From an uncultured Selenomonadales bacterium (lineage in GTDB: Bacteria; Bacillota_C; Negativicutes; Selenomonadales; Selenomonadaceae), in the NCBI GenBank assembly GCA_937907035.1, contig CALCTX010000133.1, positions 1 to 7,362 on the forward strand: a stretch of DNA of 7,362 nt, read 5' to 3'. The notes beneath the pieces are model-generated. The model was not told the origin of the DNA, searched no databases, and worked only from the letters and a program-made list of their open reading frames with translations. Position numbers and translations under genes: made by a program. Below are positions 1 to 4,807 of the stretch, one piece after another (position 1 is the stretch's first letter; every line of letters begins with the position of its first letter).

Positions 1-436
1 CAGCAGCTGTTCTTAAATCGCACTCGTAAATCCCCATTCCGCATGAGCCGTGGCGGGAATTTCCCCGCATAACTTCAAGACCCATATTAATAAGAACATC
101 ATCAAGAATTGTCACGCATGAATTGACATCGCCGTAGATTCCTGGAACTGTATTGTTAAGTGCTTTGAAGTCATTTACTTCTTCGGAGAGTTTATACAAA
201 TCAGGGTGGTATGTTTTTGCCCAGAAAGTATCTGCGCCTTGCAGCGATCCTGAGGATAACTCATGGAAAACAAAGCGCTTATCAGGCGTCTCTACAGTAT
301 GTCCTGACTGTGCTCCCCCGTTATGTCTTACGACTATGTTAGACGAGTATTCTTTGCAAAAGAAATTGGTGGCAAGGCCCTTGCCCTCGTCACCAAAGTT
401 TTTACCTATAACAGCGCGGCAGTATGGATTACTCAA
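1..436 (-). CDS. Adenylosuccinate synthetase-like (PurA paralogue), N-terminal part, runs off the left edge
   Basis: About 145 codons are visible from a proposed TTG start (436-434) to the window edge with no stop. The PurA P-loop signature GDEGKG sits at residues 15-20, carrying the catalytic Asp16. VVRHNGGAQSGHTVE follows at 35-49 and keeps the GHT motif with the catalytic His46. Near the edge, RHGSCGMGI resembles the PurA TTGRGIG loop. The family joins IMP and aspartate using GTP to make adenylosuccinate; phage PurZ homologues use dGMP. Outside these motifs it departs from housekeeping PurA: the P-loop is preceded by VIGKNF rather than the usual VxGxQW, and the segment after GHT is unusual. 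It is therefore probably a specialised paralogue, with unknown substrate. It is the third gene of the leftward operon, with its start overlapping the VWA stop. No ATG lies near the N-terminus; TTG is chosen because AAGGGA (450-445) stands 8 nt upstream. Family is confident, start and function less so. Confidence 0.8.
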   Translation of the reverse strand, partial: MSNPYCRAVIGKNFGDEGKGLATNFFCKEYSSNIVVRHNGGAQSGHTVETPDKRFVFHELSSGSLQGADTFWAKTYHPDLYKLSEEVNDFKALNNTVPGIYGDVNSCVTILDDVLINMGLEVMRGNSRHGSCGMGIYECDLRTAA

Positions 437-1338
437 AAGAAGAATCCCTTCTTCTTTTTGGTCTTGAGATTAAGACCACCAATTGCATTCTTAACTACTG
501 GCTGAGCAACAGGGTCCCACTGCTCGATGATTTTATCCTGATCCTTGCCGTTAATAAGCTCCATAACGGAGATGATAATCTCAGGAATTCTGTCGACATT
601 AGCCTTAGGAATGACTATAACTCGGCCAGGAATTGCCTTCGCGAAATTCGGTGGAACAGGTGCATTTCCTGAGCTTGATAGATGAATATGGAAAAGCTCA
701 TATTGCTCTGAAGCCATCTTTGATAGTTCCTCAATCAAATATGGCTCAGTTATTGAATCGTTAAATATTCTATTGATATCTGATGCCTGAATATTTGGAT
801 GGCAGTCAGCATCGCCGATAGTAAAGAGGAATCCCTTCTTGTTATGCTTTGAATACGAATCGATAGCTGTGTGCTTGGCTGCAAAATACCAAAGCAAAGG
901 GTAATCCTCAGGACCGTCTCCTCCGCGGCCTTCAAGCCAGAGCTCCATAAGCTGCTCTGCAATTCTAATATCAGACTCGAAATGTGTAACCTGTAAAGGA
1001 GCTTTATCTACAACATCACCGATAGCCGCGAACATCATCTGAGGATCTTCGATTGGCTTTGTGGAATAGATTTTCATCATTGTCTCGTGAAGACCATTCT
1101 TTGCAATCTCAGCAGAGAGATAACCCATAGATCCTGTTACATCTAATCCGATGATTACAGGTGTTGAATTTGGATGCTCTTCAGAGTCTCTGGACTCACG
1201 AACACTTACAAATTTTGGATCAAACTTCTCAGCGATTGTATGACTCTTAAAAATGTCATTTGCTGTAGAATCATGTGTGATTTTTGAACTGTCCTTAAGT
1301 CTGGACCAGTCAGAACTTCTGTAACTTCCGTAACCCAT
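433..1338 (-). CDS. VWA-domain protein with intact MIDAS metal site
   Basis: A 301-residue soluble protein with one von Willebrand factor A domain. The beta1 strand VIIGLDVTGSM (61-71) supplies the MIDAS DxTGS motif. GRGGDGPEDYP (138-148) matches the Gly-rich GGGDxPED loop of the VWA subgroup found in alpha-kinase and TerY-like contexts, and FTIGDADCH (172-180) is the strand usually ending in DAP. Metal binding therefore looks preserved. The first 55 residues are polar with no signal peptide or membrane segment, so it is probably cytoplasmic. The C-terminus ends in a basic then aromatic tail, KTKKKKGFFF. ATG at 1338 follows AAGGAG (1352-1347) by 8 nt. That site overlaps the stop of the pseudokinase gene 12 nt upstream, indicating co-transcription. 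VWA domains usually mediate metal-dependent protein contacts, so a scaffold or regulator role with the neighbouring kinase-like protein is inferred. Confidence 0.85.
   Translation of the reverse strand: MGYGSYRSSDWSRLKDSSKITHDSTANDIFKSHTIAEKFDPKFVSVRESRDSEEHPNSTPVIIGLDVTGSMGYLSAEIAKNGLHETMMKIYSTKPIEDPQMMFAAIGDVVDKAPLQVTHFESDIRIAEQLMELWLEGRGGDGPEDYPLLWYFAAKHTAIDSYSKHNKKGFLFTIGDADCHPNIQASDINRIFNDSITEPYLIEELSKMASEQYELFHIHLSSSGNAPVPPNFAKAIPGRVIVIPKANVDRIPEIIISVMELINGKDQDKIIEQWDPVAQPVVKNAIGGLNLKTKKKKGFFF
435..458 (-). promoter_or_regulatory. Hairpin over the PurA-like ribosome binding site and start
   Basis: A perfect 10-bp inverted repeat, AAAAGAAGAA / TTCTTCTTTT, has a 4-nt loop that reads GGGA on the minus strand. 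It encodes the end of the VWA tail. The only plausible ribosome binding site (AAGGGA) lies in the loop and adjoining stem, and the TTG start of the PurA-like gene falls at the base of the stem, overlapping the VWA stop as TTGA. Ribosomes ending VWA translation would open the hairpin, so translational coupling is inferred. No run of U follows on the minus strand, so a terminator is unlikely. Confidence 0.5.
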
Positions 1339-1346
1339 ATTGTTAT

Positions 1347-1352
1347 CTCCTT
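1347..1352 (-). promoter_or_regulatory. RBS of the VWA gene overlapping the upstream stop
   Basis: AAGGAG lies 8 nt before the ATG at 1338 and shares its first bases with the TAA stop (1353-1351) of the pseudokinase gene. The overlap ties the two genes into one operon and fixes the VWA start. Confidence 0.75.
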
Positions 1353-2262
1353 ATGGCTTGATTGAATTAGTATCTATTTTATGGAAATGACGCCCGCCAA
1401 GTCCTCGTTCTATAACATAGTCCCAGTATTCAAAATCAGAATATGCATCTGCCTTAGGTGCGTTATTCAGGAATGATTTGAACATATCTGGAATACTGTC
1501 AAACACAGGCCCAATTACCTTGGTAGTAATAGAGCGCATATCTTTTAAGTCTTGAACCTGATTAGTAAGTGTTAATGCGTTTGCCCTGTGCCAGTTGCCC
1601 ATTATGGCAGCTTCGTGTGTTCTAGGATTGATAAAAATAGAATCAGGTGTAAGGCCACTATGGCACACGTCGTTATACTTAAGCAGGCAGCAGATATTCT
1701 CTATCCTTGATACTATCCATGCTGCGTGAACATAAGGCAGGTTGCCAAACATAGAGAGTGGATACATATCTTCACTTTTACGGAATACTAAAATGATGCA
1801 GTTATCTTCAAGTTCATACATTCCCTGAAATGCTGGTAAACATCTGGATAAGTCTTTGTCTCCTGCCTGAGGAAATGTAATGGAAGTAACCTTATTAAGA
1901 GCTTCCTTTGCCCATAATCTTTTGGCTTCAGGGTAGTGGTAGATTACATTCTCGCGAGCGCAATACATAGATATATCATCGTCTTTTGCCTCGTAGATGT
2001 ATCTTACTCCCAAAGGAGTGCCGTCCTTCATGGTAAAGTTTTTTGTCTCAGCAAAAGACCAGAATGATTCAGCACTTGTATCTGCTTCTTTATTGTCTGC
2101 TACTGCTACCAGATACTGAAGAATATTCTTACGTAATTCGCGATAATCAGCCAGCTCTTTATCAGAAAATGTCTGTATGCTTCCGCAGTATGGACATACG
2201 AGATTTCCACTACTGTGAATGGTCATCTCACCTCCGCAATTGTCACACTTAAATGTAAGCAT
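1351..2262 (-). CDS. Zinc-ribbon pseudokinase-like protein
   Basis: A 303-residue protein. The N-terminal zinc ribbon has two CxxC knuckles (C6/C9 and C23/C26, the latter CPYCGS), followed by a charged, probably helical linker (33-60). Residues about 85-290 read like a decayed Ser/Thr protein-kinase fold. A helix, AAWIVSRIENICCLLKYNDV (180-199), precedes HSGLTPDSIFIN (201-212), which aligns by shape with the HRDLKPENILL catalytic loop. IMGNW (220-224) stands where DFG is expected. The HRD aspartate and DFG aspartate are both missing, so phosphotransfer is unlikely and ligand or partner binding is more plausible. No membrane segment is seen. It is the first gene of the leftward operon. ATG at 2262 has GAGGGG about 4 nt upstream, a short spacing. 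Zinc ribbon is confident; the kinase relationship is motif-level inference. Confidence 0.75.
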   Translation of the reverse strand: MLTFKCDNCGGEMTIHSSGNLVCPYCGSIQTFSDKELADYRELRKNILQYLVAVADNKEADTSAESFWSFAETKNFTMKDGTPLGVRYIYEAKDDDISMYCARENVIYHYPEAKRLWAKEALNKVTSITFPQAGDKDLSRCLPAFQGMYELEDNCIILVFRKSEDMYPLSMFGNLPYVHAAWIVSRIENICCLLKYNDVCHSGLTPDSIFINPRTHEAAIMGNWHRANALTLTNQVQDLKDMRSITTKVIGPVFDSIPDMFKSFLNNAPKADAYSDFEYWDYVIERGLGGRHFHKIDTNSIKP

Positions 2263-2272
2263 TTTCCCCTCG

Positions 2273-2284
2273 AATACATGTATT
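2273..2284. promoter_or_regulatory. 12-bp perfect palindrome, candidate operator
   Basis: AATACATGTATT is its own reverse complement and sits just upstream of the GAGGGG ribosome binding site of the pseudokinase gene, within its expected 5' leader. The position suits a repressor site or a small leader structure. No known regulator is recognised, and in such AT-rich DNA a chance palindrome is possible. Confidence 0.3.
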
Positions 2285-2359
2285 AATTTCTAATAAATAT
2301 ATTTTATATTTATATTCATGTAATGCAAATGAACGCGCTTTGAATCGGTACGATTTTTC

Positions 2360-2388
2360 TTGACACGGGATATTTTGTCATAGATAAT
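2360..2388 (+). promoter_or_regulatory. Sigma-A-type promoter for the flotillin gene
   Basis: TTGACA (2360-2365), a 17-nt spacer and GATAAT (2383-2388) give a perfect -35 and a 5/6 match at -10. Transcription would start near 2395, giving a leader of about 110 nt before the flotillin ATG. The element TGACA occurs at 2361-2365 and 2389-2393 with its inverse TGTCA at 2376-2380, bracketing the -10, which could be operator half-sites. Confidence 0.65.
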
Positions 2389-2492
2389 TGACATCAGAAC
2401 AAATGAAAAACGCGACAAAAAAGAGCGTTTTATAATCAATTTGGTGTGGGGGTGTGTCGACAAAAACGGCGGACCCTTTTATAAAGGCATAA

Positions 2493-2498
2493 AGGAGG
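2493..2498 (+). promoter_or_regulatory. RBS fixing the flotillin start
   Basis: AGGAGG stands 8 nt before ATG 2507. This picks the ATG over the in-frame upstream TTG at 2441, which has no ribosome binding site and would add 22 residues of unrelated sequence. Confidence 0.85.
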
Positions 2499-2506
2499 AT
2501 AAGATT

Positions 2507-3010
2507 ATGTCAAATGTATTAGTAGCAGGCATGGGAATGGATCCAATCTTAATTGGAATCATCGCAGTAGCCGTAGTTATTTTGCTCATTATCATCATGA
2601 GCGGTTATGTTAAGGCAAGACCTGACCAGGCTCTTATCATTTCTGGTTTTAGAAAGACAAGAACTTTGATTGGTAGAGCTGGAATCAAGATTCCTTTCTT
2701 AGAGAGAAAGGATGCCCTTTTACTTAAGCAGATCAGTATCGATATTAAGACAAACGGATATATTCCTACACAGGATTTCATTGGTGTAGATATTGACGCA
2801 GTTGCAAAGGTTAGAGTTAATACTGATGAAGAAGGTATCAAACTTGCCATGAAAAACTTCCTTAACATGAATGAGGAAAGCATTGCAAGAGCTTTAACTG
2901 ATTCATTACAGGGTAACATGCGTGAGATTATCGTGCAGAGCTTTATGCATCTCATATCCTTCATAACCTATCGACCTCTGGTATTCTTCCTCAGCCGCAA
3001 AATGACTTAA
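2507..3010 (+). CDS. SPFH/flotillin-like membrane protein (FloT/YuaG type), truncated
   Basis: Flotillins form membrane-anchored oligomeric platforms that organise signalling, secretion and membrane fluidity. One N-terminal hydrophobic hairpin or helix spans about 12-31. The SPFH core start follows, with KARPDQALIISGF (36-48), IKIPFLERKDALLL (60-73), TQDFIGVDIDAVAKV (88-102) and ALTDSLQGNMREII (129-142), all characteristic of the FloT branch. Homology stops at residue 142 (base 2932). The last 25 residues come from the opposite strand of a hemerythrin gene and are not flotillin. A complete family member is about 480-510 residues, so the rest of the SPFH domain, the Glu/Ala-rich coiled coil and the C-terminus are missing. 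It is divergent from the pseudokinase-VWA-PurA-like operon, suggesting shared control. Family assignment is confident; a functional product from this copy is unlikely. Confidence 0.85.
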   Translation: MSNVLVAGMGMDPILIGIIAVAVVILLIIIMSGYVKARPDQALIISGFRKTRTLIGRAGIKIPFLERKDALLLKQISIDIKTNGYIPTQDFIGVDIDAVAKVRVNTDEEGIKLAMKNFLNMNEESIARALTDSLQGNMREIIVQSFMHLISFITYRPLVFFLSRKMT

Positions 3011-3193
3011 CGCATATTCCTCCAAAAATTTGATCACTTCAATACAGGTCTGTTTATTTTGCATATAATCTTTCGCCTGTACCAGCCGCAGTACCCGTCG
3101 GATAACAGCAAACAATTTTTGATGTGCTTCGTCGATATAATCTATACCGACATTGAATGATTCTTTCCATACCAGCTCTTCAACTTTTCCCAT
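2906..3193 (-). CDS. Bacteriohemerythrin, C-terminally truncated
   Basis: Bacteriohemerythrins are four-helix-bundle proteins that bind O2 at a non-haem di-iron centre, and serve oxygen sensing, storage or scavenging in microaerophiles and anaerobes. From ATG 3193 the visible ligands are H24 (DEAHQKLF), H64 and E68 (SHFAAEE), and H83 and H87 (HKALH). The last helix with the HxxxxD ligand pair is absent. Only about 89 of the usual 130-140 residues are hemerythrin, and the final six come from reversed flotillin sequence. GGAGG (3205-3201) lies 7 nt before ATG 3193, favouring this start over the upstream ATG at 3229, which lies inside the preceding gene. It follows the ECF-S gene by 25 nt on the same strand, so they are probably co-transcribed. 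This copy could not form a complete di-iron site. Confidence 0.85.
   Translation of the reverse strand: MGKVEELVWKESFNVGIDYIDEAHQKLFAVIRRVLRLVQAKDYMQNKQTCIEVIKFLEEYALSHFAAEEEYQRSIGYEGYEMHKALHDNLTHVTL
2918..2941. other. Chimeric junction between flotillin and hemerythrin genes
   Basis: On + the reading frame is flotillin up to ATC at 2930-2932, where relatives continue with Gly-Thr; here it continues V-Q-S-F. On - the hemerythrin frame is intact down to HDN (2935-2927) and then reads L-T-H-V-T-L and stop, the complement of flotillin codons. The two homologies overlap at about 2927-2933 (ATTATCG), the size of a microhomology join. This could be a metagenome assembly chimera or a real illegitimate recombination. 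Confidence 0.75.
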
Positions 3194-3218
3194 GATGCCG
3201 CCTCCATTTGTACTAATA

Positions 3219-3728
3219 TCAAACTTCATTTATCGCCCGGTCCAATGGGCGAAATACCATTGGAATTATCAACAGCTGCAAGATTATTCCCGGCAATCCT
3301 TTAACTAATGCCCCCAATATATAAACCATTGGCGGAATATCTATCCCCAGCAGAGGCGCCGCTATAAACAGCACCACTCCTGTACCGATGCGGCCTATTA
3401 CCATCGCCCCTAAAAGCGCAGTCAGGCAAGACCTGCCCTGCTGCTGATACAGCCAGCCGGATATCAGTCCGTAAAGTGCCAGCTCAACAGTTATTATCGG
3501 CAAAACAAGCAATGGCGGCATGCCGGTAAACAATGAGGACAACAATGGCGTAGCCAGGCCAATGATCAACCCGGCACGATATGAAAGCAGCAATCCGCCC
3601 AAAAGTACCGGCAGATGCATCGGCAAAAAAACGGGACCGGTAAAACTTATATAATGAAAAAACAGCGGCAGAATAATTCCTGTCGCAATAAAGAAAGCAC
3701 TGAATACCAGTCTTTTTGTCTCCGCCAT
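3219..3728 (-). CDS. ECF transporter substrate-binding S component
   Basis: A 169-residue, very hydrophobic protein with about five to six membrane helices (approximately 5-25, 36-50, 52-68, 72-93, 103-126, 133-157). It resembles S components of energy-coupling-factor vitamin/metabolite importers: MHLPVLLGGLLLSYRAGLIIGLATPLLSS (37-65) followed by a short loop, and a C-terminal KGLPGIILQLL segment (143-153). S components bind the substrate in the membrane and are energised by a shared EcfAAT module. No ATPase or T subunit lies alongside, so it is a group II (solitary) type. The substrate cannot be read from the sequence. ATG 3728 has GGAGG (3740-3736) 7 nt upstream; the longer in-frame TTG start at 3806 lacks a site. 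It probably leads an operon with the hemerythrin gene. Confidence 0.75.
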   Translation of the reverse strand: MAETKRLVFSAFFIATGIILPLFFHYISFTGPVFLPMHLPVLLGGLLLSYRAGLIIGLATPLLSSLFTGMPPLLVLPIITVELALYGLISGWLYQQQGRSCLTALLGAMVIGRIGTGVVLFIAAPLLGIDIPPMVYILGALVKGLPGIILQLLIIPMVFRPLDRAINEV

Positions 3729-3747
3729 TTCTCTCCCTCCATGCTCT

Positions 3748-3776
3748 ATTATGATAGTTTTCAATAACAACTGCAA
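3748..3776 (-). promoter_or_regulatory. Putative promoter for the ECF-S/hemerythrin operon
   Basis: On the minus strand TTGCAG (3776-3771), 17 nt, then CATAAT (3753-3748) give 4/6 and 5/6 matches to the housekeeping consensus, just upstream of the GGAGG site. Position and spacing are good, but the assignment rests on motif match only. Confidence 0.4.
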
Positions 3777-3795
3777 GTAATTTTGACATTCACTG

Positions 3796-3825
3796 TTGAA
3801 CTGCAAAAGCGCAATGTGATATCAT
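3796..3825 (+). promoter_or_regulatory. Putative extended -10 promoter for the DMT exporter
   Basis: TTGAAC (3796-3801), 18 nt, then TATCAT (3820-3825) preceded by TGa gives an extended -10 form. It is divergent from the ECF-S promoter within a 133-bp intergenic region. Another TTGACA at 3783-3788 has no matching -10. Confidence 0.35.
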
Positions 3826-3861
3826 AATTTGCATAACCTGTCAGGAAGTGAAACAAAAATA

Positions 3862-4767
3862 ATGGCTCCGATATTTGTAATTCTCGCCGCCGTTTTTTGG
3901 GGCGGTTTATTCATATTTGTCCGCGCTTTTTCCAACGCCGGATTTTCCAGTGCTGAAATAGTTTTTCTCCGCTGTTTGTCCAGCGCCTTCTGGCTTTTTC
4001 TCTATGTATATGCAACCGAACGAAAAAACAGATCTGCTGACGGTTCTCCAGCCATGCGGCTGAAGATCAGCGATATTTGGTGTTTTGCAGGAGCAGGCCT
4101 TATCAGTATCGTCTTTTTCAGCTGGTGTTATTTTAAAAATGTTGCCGTAACTTCAGCGGCTTTTGCTTCTGTATTGATGTATACTTCCCCAATATTTGTC
4201 ATGCTTCTGTCAGCATTATTGTTTAAAGAACCGCTGACCCGAATAAAACTGGGAATTTTGGTCATCGCTATTTTAGTAACCTCTCTTGTCTGCGGGATCT
4301 TCAACAATACAACCGCGATCAAATTTTCCTTTGAAGGCATACTGCTCGGCCTCGGCTCCGGTATTGGCTACGCACTTTACAGCATCTTCGGAACTATGGC
4401 CCTTATCCGTGGTTACCGGCCACTTGTTGTAACTTTTTATACTTTTATCTTTGCGGCCTGTGGTTCACTGCTCCTCATAGACCTTCCTCCGCTTTTTGCA
4501 AAATTGATCGCCGGCGGTTTGTTTCCGCTGGCTTTCGTCATGGGCTTGTTCGGCAGTTGTCTGCCTTTTGCCCTTTACACCATCGGTCTCAGCCGTATGG
4601 AATCAGGGCGGGCCGCTGTTTTAGCTACACTTGAACCGATAGTTTCTGCTGTATTGGGGATCATAATTTATGGCGAAGTACTGTCGATTTCTGAAATCAC
4701 CGGCATTGTACTCGTTCTTTCAGCCGGAATATTAACTGTAAAGCTTCCAAAACCAAAAACCCATTGA
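3862..4767 (+). CDS. EamA/DMT-family transporter (drug/metabolite exporter)
   Basis: A 301-residue inner-membrane protein with the classic tandem EamA layout: two five-helix repeats and about ten membrane segments. The first starts at once with PIFVILAAVFWGGLFIFVRA (residues 3-22), typical of EamA helix 1. The end of repeat 1 shows SAAFASVLMYTSPIFVMLLSALLFKEPL, the SPIFxxLLSxLLFxEPL pattern at the end of a repeat. Repeat 2 ends with AAVLATLEPIVSAVLGIIIYGE, the equivalent motif. The family exports amino acids or other small metabolites, but no substrate can be assigned. ATG 3862 is preferred over an in-frame TTG at 3829. The nearest ribosome binding site (AGGAAG, 3843-3848) is 13 nt away, rather far, so the start is not certain. 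Its stop codon lies inside the arm of the shared terminator with aspA. Confidence 0.88.
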   Translation: MAPIFVILAAVFWGGLFIFVRAFSNAGFSSAEIVFLRCLSSAFWLFLYVYATERKNRSADGSPAMRLKISDIWCFAGAGLISIVFFSWCYFKNVAVTSAAFASVLMYTSPIFVMLLSALLFKEPLTRIKLGILVIAILVTSLVCGIFNNTTAIKFSFEGILLGLGSGIGYALYSIFGTMALIRGYRPLVVTFYTFIFAACGSLLLIDLPPLFAKLIAGGLFPLAFVMGLFGSCLPFALYTIGLSRMESGRAAVLATLEPIVSAVLGIIIYGEVLSISEITGIVLVLSAGILTVKLPKPKTH

Positions 4768-4805
4768 GCCTGCTGATAAAAAGCAAAACTCAATGGGTCT
4801 TTTTG
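4759..4805. terminator. Bidirectional terminator between DMT exporter and aspA
   Basis: ACCCATTGAG (4759-4768) pairs with CTCAATGGGT (4789-4798) around a 20-nt loop. On + it is followed by CTTTTTGTCTT; on - by TTTTTGGTTTTGG. It thus serves both converging genes. The exporter's TGA stop (4765-4767) lies within the left arm. Confidence 0.75.
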
Positions 4806-4807
4806 TC

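Larger units (their letters stand above)
2263..2506. promoter_or_regulatory. Divergent intergenic region between pseudokinase operon and flotillin
   Basis: A 244-bp gene-free region that must hold promoters for both directions. The part nearest the leftward operon (about 2275-2320) is very AT-rich with several overlapping TATAAA-like boxes on the minus strand and TTGCAT as a weak -35, so no single leftward promoter can be assigned. A perfect 12-bp palindrome lies next to the leftward RBS. The flotillin side carries a near-consensus promoter. An imperfect leader hairpin follows: AAAACGC (2407-2413) pairs with GCGTTTT (2425-2431) without a usable U-tract. Confidence 0.6.

Noticed and set aside
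153..672. Rightward open frames over the PurA-like and VWA genes
   Set aside because: They are antisense shadows without recognisable domains, and the minus-strand frames carry clear family motifs.
2407..2431. Leader hairpin AAAACGC/GCGTTTT as an attenuator or riboswitch
   Set aside because: Only 7 bp with an 11-nt A-rich loop and no U-tract or alternative pairing. No riboswitch class is recognisable.
2441..2460. G-rich leader segment as a G-quadruplex
   Set aside because: Only one real G-run is present, so four tetrad strands cannot form.
2441..3010. A longer flotillin from TTG 2441, or a genuine flotillin with a novel short C-terminus
   Set aside because: The ATG at 2507 has an ideal AGGAGG site and the TTG has none. 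The final residues are the antisense of hemerythrin codons, so they are a junction product, not a new domain.
3194..3229. Upstream ATG at 3229 as the hemerythrin start
   Set aside because: It lies in the 3' end of the ECF-S gene without a ribosome binding site, and the added residues include the Shine-Dalgarno sequence of the ATG at 3193.
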